Shown here: piece after piece, positions 38,001 through 46,076 of the stretch | Layout of the letters: every line of letters starts with the position of its first letter | Numbering within the stretch: the first letter of the stretch is position 1 | Assembly (NCBI GenBank): GCA_016716275.1 | Contig: JADJWR010000003.1 | Location: forward strand, 992,001-1,056,000 | DNA length: 64,000 bases | Direction: 5' to 3' | Origin: Burkholderiales bacterium | GTDB lineage: Bacteria > Pseudomonadota > Gammaproteobacteria > Burkholderiales > Burkholderiaceae_F | Program-made: the position numbers and the translations under genes | Notes under the pieces: model-generated | The model's database searches: none | Seen by the model: the letters and a program-made list of their open reading frames with translations, nothing else | What the model was told of the DNA's origin: nothing

Positions 38001-38257
38001 AGCTCGCGTTCGATGCGGTCGGCCACCTGCTCGGCCATCTGCCGCGCGGTGGCGCCCGGCCAGTAGGCGCGGATCACCATCGCACGGAAGGTGAACGGCG
38101 GATCCTCGTCCTGGCCGAGGGAGTAGAAGGAAAACGCGCCGGCGGCCAGCAGCACCGCCATCAGGTAGCGCATCAGCGGCTGATGCTCGAGCGCCCAGGC
38201 GGAGAGGTTGAAGCGGCCGCCTTCGGCTGCGACCGGCGCCGGCGGCGTTGCGCTCAT
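35075..38257 (-). CDS. RND-family efflux pump, inner-membrane subunit
   Basis: A 1060-aa AcrB/MexB-like resistance-nodulation-division pump. Twelve membrane helices in two halves flank two large periplasmic loops. The first helix follows an unusually long, about 28-residue cytoplasmic N terminus. The TM4 proton-relay pair is visible in GLLVDDAIIAVEM. The N-terminal YSLGQDEDPPFTFRAM segment places it in a less-studied branch apart from AcrB. It directly follows a periplasmic adaptor gene; no outer-membrane TolC-type gene is adjacent. Substrates are unknown. Confidence 0.92.
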   Translation of the reverse strand: MSATPPAPVAAEGGRFNLSAWALEHQPLMRYLMAVLLAAGAFSFYSLGQDEDPPFTFRAMVIRAYWPGATARQMAEQVADRIERELQEVPYADKIRSYSKPGETVITFQLGDTSPAKEIAQLWYQVRKKVGDIRGTLPPGVQGPFFNDEFGDVYGVIFAFSADGFSYRELKDYVDWARQQLLRIPGVAKVDLIGAQEERITVEIPHRRLAQLALTVPQLAEQIGAQNAIEGSGVLVLPTDNVQIRLTGELRSVDELRRLPVRAGGASYVLGDIATVSRGYVDPPREKMRAAVGGAAGQEVIGLGISMARGGDIIELGRALAQAERRLRQVLPVGIEITRVADQPRAVARSVGEFIKVLVEAIGIVLAVSFVTLGLHRRETGRGWYVDMRPGLVVALTIPLVLAVTFVGMQIVGINLHKISLGALIIALGLLVDDAIIAVEMVVRKMEEGYDRLRAAVAMYELTAMPMATGTLITATGFLPIALANSNAGEYTMSIFQVTALSLVVSWFVAVLFVPQLSIWLLRVRPRVGADEAAHELFDTPFYRRFRALVDWCVDWRRTVIAATLAALALGVFGFRYIEQQFFPDSNRLEMMVDLWLAEGSSFHATETQARKFEQWLQRQPEVEYYAGYVGTGSPRFYLPQTQQFPQSNLAQYVVATRSIADRDSLRARLGHLFREEFAELRGRVQLLPNGPPVAYPVQFRVEGDDPARVRSIADRVKELVRANENTVGVNDNWNENIKQLRLILDQDKARALGVSTQLLARAAQAILSGAVIGQYREGDELIDIVLRQPHEERDTMTRLADANVPTGAGRYVPLSQLVKVEFGWEPGVIWRENRSFAITVQGDVREGIQAATVSGQIWNTPGMEAVRASLPAGYRLVIAGAAEESAKAGRAIAAKVPLALFIIFTLLMLQLASFSRSALVFLTGPLGFIGASVALLALQRPFGFVAQLGVIALVGMIIRNSVILVDQIERDEQRGVDTWTAIVEAAVRRCRPILLTAAASVLAMIPLSRSQFWGPMAVAIMGGLIVATVLTLLFLPALYALWFRVGRGETAVRNAGHAV

Positions 38258-38260
38258 CGA

Positions 38261-39412
38261 CTACTGCACCGCCGAGACCGGCTCGCCTGGCCGGCTCGCC
38301 GGATCGACATCGAGCAGCCTGACCTTCTGCCCCGGCTTCAGCAGGTGCACGCCGGCGGTGACGATGGTCTCGCCCGCCTGCACTCCGCCGCCGAGGATCA
38401 CCTGGTTGCCGGACACGCCGGCCACGGTGACCGGCGACCGGGCCACCGTCATCGCCTGCCGGTCGAGCCGCCACACGTAGGTGGCGTCGCCCTCGCGCAG
38501 CAGCGCCGTCAGCGGCACCGCCAGGCTCGGCGGCATCGGCGCCGAAGAGAACCGCACGGTCGCCGACATGCCGAGCGCCACCTCGGCCGGCGGCTCGATC
38601 AGCGTCACCCGGGCGGCAAAGGTGCGCGTCGCCGGATCGGCGATCGGCGCGATCTCGCGCACGCGGCCCGACAGCTCCTGCCGATGTGCCCACAGCGTCA
38701 CCCGCAACGTCTCGGCGCGGCGAAACTGCTCGAGGCGCGTCTCGGGAATCGACACCGCCACCTCCTTGTCACCGGCCAGCGCGACTCGGACGACCGACTG
38801 ACCGGCGCTGACCACCTGGCCGACCTCGGCGTCGACCGCGCTGATCACGCCGTCGGCCGGTGCCCGCAGGGTCGCATACGCGGCCTGGTTGGTGCTGACG
38901 TCGGCAAGCGCCGAGGCCTGCGCGTGGCGCGCCTCGGCGGCGTCGAGCTGTGCGCGCCGGCGCTCGAGTTCGGCCGCCGAGATGAACCCCTGCCGGTGCA
39001 GGTCCTCGAAACGCTTGATGTCGGCGCGCTGCTGGTCCCGTTCGACCAGCGCGGCGCTCAGCTGCGCACTGGCCGCGGTCGCCGTGAGCGTGAAGTCGGC
39101 CGGATCGAGGGTGGCCAGCACATCGCCACGCCGGACCCGCTGACCGAGTTCGACCCGCCGCGAACTGACGCGGCCGGCCACCTGGAATCCGAGGCGGCTC
39201 TCGACGCGCGGCCGCACTTCGCCGGACAGCTCGGCGTCGGCGTCGATCGACACCGGCGCCAGGATCATCGTGCGCACCGGCCGAACATCGTCGGTGGCGG
39301 GTGCCTCGCTGCTGCAGCCGGCGCCGAGCAGGCCGACGACCAGCAGTGCCGCCGGCAATGCACGGGCGCGGGTCAGGCAAAGCAGCAGCGGAGGGAAGCG
39401 CAAATGATTCAC
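38261..39412 (-). CDS. RND efflux periplasmic adaptor lipoprotein (MFP)
   Basis: A 383-aa HlyD/AcrA-family adaptor linking an RND pump to an outer-membrane channel. Lipobox LLGAGC (C33) anchors it; a biotinyl-lipoyl half-domain follows (GFQVAGRVSSRRVELGQRV), then a helical hairpin (about residues 100-165) and the second lipoyl half (YATLRAPADGVIS). Its ATG overlaps the moaE stop as ATGA, so translation is coupled to molybdopterin-synthase synthesis. The pump gene follows 3 nt later. Confidence 0.93.
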   Translation of the reverse strand: MNHLRFPPLLLCLTRARALPAALLVVGLLGAGCSSEAPATDDVRPVRTMILAPVSIDADAELSGEVRPRVESRLGFQVAGRVSSRRVELGQRVRRGDVLATLDPADFTLTATAASAQLSAALVERDQQRADIKRFEDLHRQGFISAAELERRRAQLDAAEARHAQASALADVSTNQAAYATLRAPADGVISAVDAEVGQVVSAGQSVVRVALAGDKEVAVSIPETRLEQFRRAETLRVTLWAHRQELSGRVREIAPIADPATRTFAARVTLIEPPAEVALGMSATVRFSSAPMPPSLAVPLTALLREGDATYVWRLDRQAMTVARSPVTVAGVSGNQVILGGGVQAGETIVTAGVHLLKPGQKVRLLDVDPASRPGEPVSAVQ

Positions 39413-39876
39413 GAGGAAGCGCCGCGCCGCTCCCAGCGGCTGCGTGCCGCCTCGTCTGATTCGCGCGCATCGACCCAGCGGCTGCCCGAGGGAGTCGATT
39501 CGCGCTTCCAGAACGGCGCCTCGGTCTTCAGGTAGTCCATCACGAACTCGCAGGCAGCGAAGGCATCTGCACGGTGGCTGCTCGTCACCGCCACCAGCAC
39601 GATCTGGTCGAGCGGCCTCAGCTCGCCGACCCGATGGATCACCAGCACCTCGAACAGCGACCAGCGCGCCTTCGCCTGCGCGACGATTGCCTCGATCGCC
39701 TTCTCGGTCATGCCCGGATAATGCTCGAGCGCCAGCGTCGAGACGGCGGCGCCGTCGTTGCGGTCGCGCGCCACGCCGACGAAGCCGGCCACCGCGCCGA
39801 CGCGCGGATCGTTGGCGCGCAGGCGGGCGATCTCGGCGCCGGCGTCGAAGTCCTCGTGCTGGATCCGGACAGGCAA
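39409..39876 (-). CDS. moaE: molybdopterin synthase catalytic subunit MoaE
   Basis: Large subunit of molybdopterin synthase, which transfers sulfur from MoaD thiocarboxylate to precursor Z. The 155-aa protein has GFVGVARDRNDG and the active-site lysines K117 and K124 in YLKTEAPFWKRE. The start is a TTG placed one base after the moaD stop; a strong GGAGG encoded by the last Gly codons of moaD is correctly spaced for it, and no ATG is available. Followed by ATGA coupling into an efflux adaptor gene. Confidence 0.94.
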   Translation of the reverse strand: MPVRIQHEDFDAGAEIARLRANDPRVGAVAGFVGVARDRNDGAAVSTLALEHYPGMTEKAIEAIVAQAKARWSLFEVLVIHRVGELRPLDQIVLVAVTSSHRADAFAACEFVMDYLKTEAPFWKRESTPSGSRWVDARESDEAARSRWERRGASS

Positions 39877-39877
39877 T

Positions 39878-40135
39878 CTAGCCTCCGGTCACCGGCGGGA
39901 AGAAGGCCACTTCGGCGCCGTCGGCGAGACTGCTGTCGTCGGTCGCCATCTGCTGCGCCACCGCGGCGCGGATGCGCTTGATCTCGGTGAACGCCTCGGA
40001 CCAGGGCGCGCCACGCGCCGTCAGCCACGCGCGCAGCGCGCCGACCGTGTTCACCTCGGCGGGCAGCTCGAGCGTCTCGCGGTCGCGGCCGACGGCCTCG
40101 CGCAGGCGGGCGAAGTAAAGCACCGTGACCTTCAT
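39878..40135 (-). CDS. moaD: molybdopterin synthase sulfur-carrier subunit MoaD
   Basis: Ubiquitin-fold sulfur carrier of 85 aa, ending in the required Gly-Gly (VTGG) that becomes a thiocarboxylate. The N-terminal MKVTVLYFARLREAVG is standard. It overlaps the moeA stop as ATGA and its last codons supply the moaE ribosome-binding site, an economical layout that should keep MoaD and MoaE stoichiometric. Confidence 0.95.
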   Translation of the reverse strand: MKVTVLYFARLREAVGRDRETLELPAEVNTVGALRAWLTARGAPWSEAFTEIKRIRAAVAQQMATDDSSLADGAEVAFFPPVTGG

Positions 40136-41325
40136 CCGAGCAGCTCCGCAAAGGGCAGGTAACGGACCACCTGGCCGCGGGCGATCGTCTCGCCGGCGGG
40201 ATGGTCGACCAGACCGTCGGCCCAGCTGGTCGACGTGAGCACGGCCGAATTCTGGTTGGCAAACAGGCTCAGACCGCCGTCTTCGTTGACGCGCACGCGC
40301 AGGAACTCACGGCGTCGGTCCGGCTTGGTCAGGTCGAAGTCGGCGCGCAGCGACAGCGCCCTTGGCGCCACCTCGGACACGCCCTGCCGGCGCAGGATGA
40401 ACGGCCGCGCGAACAGCAGGAAGGTCACGAAGCTCGACACCGGATTGCCCGGCAGGCCGATGAAGGGCACGCCGCGCACCTCGCCGAACGCAAGCGGCTT
40501 GCCCGGCTTCATGGCGATCTGCCACAGGTCGAGCGAGCCCTCGGCCTGCACGGCGGGCTTCACGTGGTCTTCCTCACCGACCGACACGCCGCCCGAGGTG
40601 ACGATCAGGTCGGCCCGCGCGGTCGCCTCGACGAACGCGGCGCGCGTGCGCTCGAACTCGTCGGGCACGATGCCCAGATCGATCACCTCGCAGCCCAGCC
40701 GCTCGAGCAGGCCGCGCAGGACGAACCGGTTGGAGTTGTAGATGCGGCCTGGCGGCAGCGGCTCGCCGGGCATCACCAGTTCGTCGCCGGTGAAGAACAC
40801 CGCCACCCGCGGCCGCCGCACGACCGCCAGCTGCGCGATGCCGATCGAAGCGGCCAGCCCGCAGTCCTGCGGCTGCAGGCGCCGCCCGGCGTCGAGGACG
40901 GTGGCGCCGCGCTTGACGTCGAATCCGGCACGGCGGATCCACGCCCCCGGCGTCGGCACTTCGTTGATCGTGACCCGCTCGCCGGCGACGGTGGCGGCCT
41001 CCTGCATCACGATCGCGTCGGCGCCCGACGGCACCGGCGCGCCGGTGAAGATGCGCGCCGCGGTGCCCGGCGCCAGCGGCCGGCCGGGGTGGCCGGCGGC
41101 GATGCGCTGGGCAACCGGCAGCGTGGTCGGCGCCGCCGCCACGTCGGCGCAACGCAGCGCATAGCCGTCCATCTGCGAGTTGTCCATCGGCGGCACGTCG
41201 ATGTCCGAGACAACCGGCGCCGCCAGCACGCGGCCGTGCGCGGCCAGCGTCGGCACCGCTTCGCTGTCGGTGATGCGACGCGCCTGCGCGAGCAGTCGCG
41301 CCAGCGCTTGTTCGACGGAAAGCAT
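40132..41325 (-). CDS. moeA: molybdopterin molybdenumtransferase MoeA (canonical copy)
   Basis: Inserts molybdate into adenylyl-molybdopterin. This 397-aa copy carries the standard motifs MDNSQMDGYAL, GAPVPSGADAIVMQE, FTGDELV, TSGGVSVGEEDH and LPGNPVSSF. It overlaps mobB by one base (TGATG) and moaD by four (ATGA), inside a tight mobB-moeA-moaD-moaE set. A second, divergent moeA lies at 10833-12050 with moaA and mobA, so this one is the likelier housekeeping enzyme. Confidence 0.95.
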   Translation of the reverse strand: MLSVEQALARLLAQARRITDSEAVPTLAAHGRVLAAPVVSDIDVPPMDNSQMDGYALRCADVAAAPTTLPVAQRIAAGHPGRPLAPGTAARIFTGAPVPSGADAIVMQEAATVAGERVTINEVPTPGAWIRRAGFDVKRGATVLDAGRRLQPQDCGLAASIGIAQLAVVRRPRVAVFFTGDELVMPGEPLPPGRIYNSNRFVLRGLLERLGCEVIDLGIVPDEFERTRAAFVEATARADLIVTSGGVSVGEEDHVKPAVQAEGSLDLWQIAMKPGKPLAFGEVRGVPFIGLPGNPVSSFVTFLLFARPFILRRQGVSEVAPRALSLRADFDLTKPDRRREFLRVRVNEDGGLSLFANQNSAVLTSTSWADGLVDHPAGETIARGQVVRYLPFAELLG

Positions 41326-41837
41326 CAGGCCAGTTCGAGGCGTTCGACGATGAACCCGGCAATCTTAGCGGCGTCGTTCAGGTCGAGGACCGGCAAGGCC
41401 GTGTCGATCGCGTGGTCGGCGGCCACGGCGATCACGTTCGCATCGTGCGGGAAGATCGGCGGCTCGGCGTTGGTCGTCCGCCGCACCTCGATGCGCGGGA
41501 AGTGACCCTCGCTCTTGAATCCCTCGACCAGCACCAGGTCGCACGGCGCCAGCTGCGCGATCAGTGCCTCGAGCGGCACCGGCCCGCCGCGCACCTCGGT
41601 CAGCAGCGCCCAGCGCTCGCTGGTGGCGATCAGCACCTGCGCCGAGCCGGCCTGCCGATAGCGGAAGGAGTCCTTGCCCGGGCGGTCCATGTCGAAGCCG
41701 TGGTGGGCGTTCTTCAGCGTCGACACCCGCAGGCCGCGGGCGATGAGCAGCGGGATCAGCTTCTCGATCAGCGTCGTCTTGCCGGTGTTCGAGTAGCCGA
41801 TGAAGCCGATCACCTTCATCGGACGGTCAGCCGACAT
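41325..41837 (-). CDS. mobB: molybdopterin-guanine dinucleotide biosynthesis adaptor MobB
   Basis: GTP-binding accessory protein of MobA. The P-loop is GYSNTGKTTL near the N terminus, and NAHHGFDMDRPGKDSFRYR plus the ERWALL segment match MobB. The first ATG overlaps thrC by 11 nt; an internal ATG six codons later (41819) would start at MKVIGFIG and clear the thrC stop, and is an equally possible start. MobA itself is encoded 30 kb away in the moaA cluster. Confidence 0.9.
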   Translation of the reverse strand: MSADRPMKVIGFIGYSNTGKTTLIEKLIPLLIARGLRVSTLKNAHHGFDMDRPGKDSFRYRQAGSAQVLIATSERWALLTEVRGGPVPLEALIAQLAPCDLVLVEGFKSEGHFPRIEVRRTTNAEPPIFPHDANVIAVAADHAIDTALPVLDLNDAAKIAGFIVERLELA

Positions 41838-43257
41838 GGGTCTCGATGAAGGCCTTCAGCCGCTCCATGTCCGCCGGCAGCACGGTGAAGCGCTGCGGCC
41901 GCGACTCGACGTCGGCGTAGCCGGCCGGGCGCTCCGGCTGGCGGCCGATCGCCTCGACGATCGTCCCGGCGAACTTGGCCGGCAGCGCCGTCTCCAGGCA
42001 GATCATCGGCACACCGGGGCTCAGGTGCTCGCGCGCCACCTTCAGCCCGTCGGCGGTGTGCGGGTCGATCACGAGCCCGCTGCGCGCGTGCAGCTCGCGG
42101 ATGGTCGCCAGGCGGTCGGCGTGGGTGCTGCGGCCGGAGACGAAACCGGAACTCCGCACCGCCTGCCAGTGCGGCGTGCCGGCCAGATCGAAGCTGCCCC
42201 GCGCGTCGAGCTGCGCCCACAGGCGGCGCACCAGGGGCGCGTCGCGGCCGACGACGTCGAAGACGAAACGCTCGAAGTTCGACGCCTTGGAGATGTCCAT
42301 CGACGGGCTGCTGGTGGCGAGTGTCTCGGCAGCCGCGCGCAGGCGGTAGCGGCCGCTGCGGAAGAACTCGTCGAGCACGTCGTTCTCGTTGGTCGCCAGC
42401 ACCAGCCGCTCGATCGGCAGGCCCATGCACCTGGCGATCCAGCCGGCCAGCACGTTGCCGAAGTTGCCGGACGGAACGGCGAACGACACCCGCTCGCCGC
42501 TGCGCTTGGTCGCGGCGAAGTACCCCTTGAAGTAGTAGACGACCTGGGCGGCCACCCGCGCCCAGTTGATCGAGTTCACCGTGCCGATGCGCAGCCGACG
42601 TTTGAACTCGAGGTCGTTCGACACCGCCTTCACCAGGTCCTGGCAGTCGTCGAACACGCCTTCGACGGCGATATTGAAGATGTTGGCATCCGCCAGCGAG
42701 TACATCTGCGCCCGCTGGAACTCGCTCATCCGGCCGTGCGGCGACAGCATGAAGACCTTGATCCCGGGCCGGCCGCGCATCGCGTACTCGGCCGCCGACC
42801 CGGTGTCGCCCGAGGTGGCGCCGAGGATGTTCAGCCGCTCGCCGCTCCTGGCCAGCGCGTACTCGAACAGCGCGCCGAGCAGCTGCATCGCCATGTCCTT
42901 GAAGGCGAGCGTGGGGCCGTTGGACAGTTCCAGCAGCGCCAGGCCGGGCTCGAGCCAGCGCAGCGGCGCGATCTGCGCCGCGTCGCTGTCCGGCCTGCCG
43001 TGGCCGTAGACCTGCGCGGTGTAAGTCTGCCGGCAGAGCCGCTCGAGGTCGGCGGCCGCAATGCCGGTGACGAACCTGCCGAGCACCGCCGCGGCCAGAT
43101 CGGCATACGGCAGAGTGCGCCAGCGATCGAGTTCGTCGCGGCCGACCGGCGGATAGGACGCCGGCAGGTACAGGCCGCCGTCGGGCGCCAGCCCGGACAG
43201 CAGGATGTCGAGGAACGCGGCTTCCGGCGCGTTGCCGCGCGTGCTGACGTACTTCAC
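41827..43257 (-). CDS. thrC: threonine synthase
   Basis: PLP enzyme converting O-phosphohomoserine to threonine. The 476-aa length and the YVSTRGNAPEAAFLDILLSG opening are typical of the bacterial class that resembles E. coli ThrC. The PLP lysine is K120 in TLAFKDMAMQ, and ILGATSGDTGSAA binds the phosphate. It follows hom by 12 nt and overlaps mobB. No thrB (homoserine kinase) is adjacent, so that gene must lie elsewhere. Confidence 0.97.
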   Translation of the reverse strand: MKYVSTRGNAPEAAFLDILLSGLAPDGGLYLPASYPPVGRDELDRWRTLPYADLAAAVLGRFVTGIAAADLERLCRQTYTAQVYGHGRPDSDAAQIAPLRWLEPGLALLELSNGPTLAFKDMAMQLLGALFEYALARSGERLNILGATSGDTGSAAEYAMRGRPGIKVFMLSPHGRMSEFQRAQMYSLADANIFNIAVEGVFDDCQDLVKAVSNDLEFKRRLRIGTVNSINWARVAAQVVYYFKGYFAATKRSGERVSFAVPSGNFGNVLAGWIARCMGLPIERLVLATNENDVLDEFFRSGRYRLRAAAETLATSSPSMDISKASNFERFVFDVVGRDAPLVRRLWAQLDARGSFDLAGTPHWQAVRSSGFVSGRSTHADRLATIRELHARSGLVIDPHTADGLKVAREHLSPGVPMICLETALPAKFAGTIVEAIGRQPERPAGYADVESRPQRFTVLPADMERLKAFIETHVG

Positions 43258-43269
43258 CGGCTCTCTGCC

Positions 43270-44580
43270 CTAGCCCAGCTCTTCCTGGCGGATGCGGATC
43301 ACCGGCGCCAGCACCGTCGGCAGCTGCTCGATGCGCCTGACGGCGGCGTTGACATCGCACTCGACCGCATCGTGGGTCAGCATGATGATGTCGGTCTGGT
43401 TCTCGCCCTCGCTCGGCTCGCGCTGGAACAGCGCGTCGATGCTGATGCCGCCGTCGGCGAGGATGCGCGTGATGTCGGCCAGCACCCCGGGCTGGTCGGC
43501 CACCCGCATGCGGAAGTAGTACGAGGTGACCGTGTCCTCGATCGACAGCCAGGTCGCCTCGTCGATCCGGTCGGCCTGGAACGCCAGGTGCGGCACGTGG
43601 TTCTCGGGATCGGCCGTGTGCATGCGCGTCACGTCGACGAGATCCGCCACCACCGCCGAGGCGGTGGGCTCGGCGCCGGCGCCCTTCCCGTAGTACAGGG
43701 TGAAACCGACCGCGTCGCCCTTGACCAGCACGGCGTTCATCGCCCCCTCGACGTTGGCGATCAGCCGCTGCATCGGCACCAGGGTCGGGTGCACGCGCAG
43801 CTCGATGCCCTTGGCCGTGCGCTTGGTGATGCCGAGCAGCTTGATCCGGTAGCCGAGCTGCTCGGCGTAGCGGATGTCCTCCGGGGCCAGCTTCGAGATC
43901 CCCTCGATGTGGGCGGCGTCGAAGTTGATCGGCACGCCGAAGCCGAGCGCCGACAGCAGCGACAGCTTGTGCGCGGCGTCGATCCCCTCGATGTCGAAGG
44001 TCGGATCGGCTTCGGCGTAGCCGAGCCGCTGCGCCTCGGCCAGCACCGCGTCGAACGGCAACCCCTTCGCGCGCATCTCCGACAGGATGAAGTTGCTAGT
44101 GCCGTTGATGATCCCGGCGATCCACTCGATGCGGTTGGCGGTGAGCCCCTCGCGCAGCGCCTTGATGATCGGGATTCCGCCGGCGACCGCCGCCTCGAAC
44201 GCCACCATCACGCCCCTGCCGCGGGCGGCCTCGAAGATCTCGTTGCCGTGGCGGGCCAGCAGCGCCTTGTTGGCGGTGACCACGTGCTTGCCGCGCTCGA
44301 TCGCCGCCAGCACCAGCGAGCGCGCCGGCTCGTAGCCGCCGATCAGCTCGATCACGATGTCGATGTCGTCGCGGGCCAGCAGCTGGGCGGCGTCGGCGTA
44401 CACCGGCGCCTCGCCGGCCACCGCCGCGCGCGCCGCCTCGGCGCTGCGCTCGGCGATCGCCGCGATCTCGATGCCGCGGCCGGCGCGGCGCGTGATCTCC
44501 TGCTGGTTTCGCCGCAGCACGTTCCAGGTGCCGCGGCCGACGGTGCCGAAGCCGATCAGTCCGACCTTGATGCTTTGCAT
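43270..44580 (-). CDS. hom: homoserine dehydrogenase
   Basis: NAD(P)H-dependent reduction of aspartate semialdehyde to homoserine, the branch point to threonine and methionine. The 436-aa monofunctional form has the Rossmann motif GLIGFGTVGRGT, the VTANKALLARHG catalytic segment, and a C-terminal ACT domain (from about residue 345, RVADQPGVLADITRIL), which usually confers threonine feedback inhibition. It is upstream of thrC in the same operon and downstream of alaC, with a REP-like element between. Confidence 0.97.
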   Translation of the reverse strand: MQSIKVGLIGFGTVGRGTWNVLRRNQQEITRRAGRGIEIAAIAERSAEAARAAVAGEAPVYADAAQLLARDDIDIVIELIGGYEPARSLVLAAIERGKHVVTANKALLARHGNEIFEAARGRGVMVAFEAAVAGGIPIIKALREGLTANRIEWIAGIINGTSNFILSEMRAKGLPFDAVLAEAQRLGYAEADPTFDIEGIDAAHKLSLLSALGFGVPINFDAAHIEGISKLAPEDIRYAEQLGYRIKLLGITKRTAKGIELRVHPTLVPMQRLIANVEGAMNAVLVKGDAVGFTLYYGKGAGAEPTASAVVADLVDVTRMHTADPENHVPHLAFQADRIDEATWLSIEDTVTSYYFRMRVADQPGVLADITRILADGGISIDALFQREPSEGENQTDIIMLTHDAVECDVNAAVRRIEQLPTVLAPVIRIRQEELG

Positions 44581-44613
44581 GGTTCATTTACCTGCACTGC
44601 CGCACCGACTGTT

Positions 44614-44684
44614 GTCGTCCCGGCGCGGGCCGGGACCCAGGGTTCGGTGCCCGCTGGATTGGGCCCCGGCCTGCGCCGGGGCGA
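44614..44684. repeat. REP-like inverted pair between hom and alaC
   Basis: Two palindromic units face each other. Unit 1 has an 8-bp stem with a GCGG loop at 44617-44636 (arms GTCCCGGC and GCCGGGAC); unit 2 has an 8-bp stem with a CTGC loop at 44663-44682 (arms GCCCCGGC and GCCGGGGC). The reverse complement of unit 2 aligns with unit 1 with few mismatches, including the flanking GTCG and CCCA. This is the architecture of bacterial interspersed mosaic (REP) elements. I saw no other copy and no RAYT transposase in the window. Confidence 0.75.
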
Positions 44685-44716
44685 CGAACTTTCCATTCAA
44701 CCGCAGAGATTCCGCC

Positions 44717-45916
44717 TCAGGCCGCCGCCTTTGGCAGCAGTCCGTCCTTGCGGAACATCTCCTTGATGCCGCGGATCGCCTGCCGGGTGCGGTGTTCATT
44801 CTCGATCAGCGCGAAGCGGACATGGCCGTCGCCGTAGTCGCCGAAGCCGATGCCGGGAGACACGGCGACCTTGGCCTGCTCGAGCACCTTCTTGGCGAAC
44901 TCGAGCGACCCCATCGCCTTGTAGGCGGGCGGGATCTCGGCCCAGATGTACATTGACGCCTTCGGCACCTCGACCATCCAGCCGGCCTCGTGCAGGCCCT
45001 TGACCGCCACGTCGCGCCGACGCTGGTACTCGGCGCGGATCTGCTCGACGCAGTCCTGCGGACCCTCGAGCGCGGCGATCGCCGCCACCTGCACCGGCGT
45101 GAAGCTGCCGTAGTCGTGATAGCTCTTGATCCGCGCCAGCGCCGACACCAGGTCCCTGTTGCCGACCATGAAGCCGATCCGCCAGCCGGCCATGTTGTAG
45201 CTCTTGCTCATGGTGAAGAACTCGACCGCCACCTCGCGCGCGCCCGGCACCTGCATGATCGACGGCGCCCGGTAGTCGTCGAAGGTGATGTCGGCGTAGG
45301 CGAGATCGTGCACCACATAGATGCCGTAGTGCCGCGCCAGCTCGACCACGCGGCGGTGAAAGTCGAGCTCGACGCACTGCGCTGTCGGGTTGCTCGGGAA
45401 GCCGACGACGATCATCTTCGGCTTCGGCAGCGTCTCGCGGATCGCCCGCTCCAGTTCGGCGAAGAAGTCCACGCCGGGCGTCATCCGCACCGAGCGGATG
45501 TCGGCGCCGGCAATGATCGCGCCGTAGATGTGGATCGGATAGCTGGGGTTGGGCACCAGCACCGTGTCGCCGCGGTCGAGCGTGGCGAGCATCAGGTGCG
45601 CCAGGCCCTCCTTCGAGCCGATGGTGACGATCGCCTCCGAGTCGGGGTCGAAGCTCACCCCGTAGCGGGACTGGTACCAGTTGGTGATCGCCCGGCGCAG
45701 GCGGACGATTCCCTTCGACACCGAGTAGCCGTGCGTGTCGGGCCGCTGCACCGCCTCGACGAGCTTCTCGACGATGTGCTGCGGCGTCGGCCCGTCCGGG
45801 TTGCCCATGCTCATGTCGATGATGTCTTCGCCGCGCCGGCGCGCCGCCATCTTCAGCTCGCCGGTGATGTTGAATACGTAGGGCGGCAGGCGCTTGATGC
45901 GCGGAAACTCGGGCAT
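44717..45916 (-). CDS. alaC: alanine-synthesising transaminase (AlaC/YfdZ type)
   Basis: Class I/II PLP aminotransferase of 399 aa, making alanine from pyruvate and glutamate. The PLP lysine is K238 in FTMSKSYNMAGWRIGF; GNPDGPTP and FPSNPTAQCVE are fold-type I blocks. The chosen ATG (MPEFPRIKRLPPYVFNITG) gives the family N terminus; the open frame extends upstream without homology. It precedes hom-thrC, a conserved betaproteobacterial order. The 136-nt gap to hom contains the REP pair, which may modulate read-through. Confidence 0.93.
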   Translation of the reverse strand: MPEFPRIKRLPPYVFNITGELKMAARRRGEDIIDMSMGNPDGPTPQHIVEKLVEAVQRPDTHGYSVSKGIVRLRRAITNWYQSRYGVSFDPDSEAIVTIGSKEGLAHLMLATLDRGDTVLVPNPSYPIHIYGAIIAGADIRSVRMTPGVDFFAELERAIRETLPKPKMIVVGFPSNPTAQCVELDFHRRVVELARHYGIYVVHDLAYADITFDDYRAPSIMQVPGAREVAVEFFTMSKSYNMAGWRIGFMVGNRDLVSALARIKSYHDYGSFTPVQVAAIAALEGPQDCVEQIRAEYQRRRDVAVKGLHEAGWMVEVPKASMYIWAEIPPAYKAMGSLEFAKKVLEQAKVAVSPGIGFGDYGDGHVRFALIENEHRTRQAIRGIKEMFRKDGLLPKAAA

Positions 45917-45974
45917 GTGTGTCTCGGCCGGTCGGCCGCTGTTGCGCCGGCGCCGACAGCGACGCGCGGGCTGC

Positions 45975-46002
45975 TTGTGCAAGGGATTTCGTTGGGCATA
46001 AT
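45975..46002 (+). promoter_or_regulatory. probable sigma-70 promoter for the Mth938-domain gene
   Basis: TTGTGC (45975-45980) and CATAAT (45997-46002) are spaced by 16 nt on the plus strand, in a locally AT-richer patch between the divergent alaC and the Mth938-domain gene. Transcription would start about 65 nt before the TTG start at 46077. Confidence 0.5.
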
Positions 46003-46076
46003 TTACCCGGATTCCCCTCCCGCCGTTGCCGTGCAGCATCGCATCGGCGGCGCCCCGGGGAACCAGCGGAGACCGT

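Noticed and set aside
34539..38693. Open frame of 1384 codons on the minus strand overlapping the pump and PLD genes
   Set aside because: Out of frame with both the RND pump and the PLD-family gene; low-complexity Arg/Gly/Ala sequence.
41800..44766. Open frame of 988 codons on the plus strand
   Set aside because: Antisense across mobB-thrC-hom; the opposite-strand genes have complete conserved motifs, this one has none.
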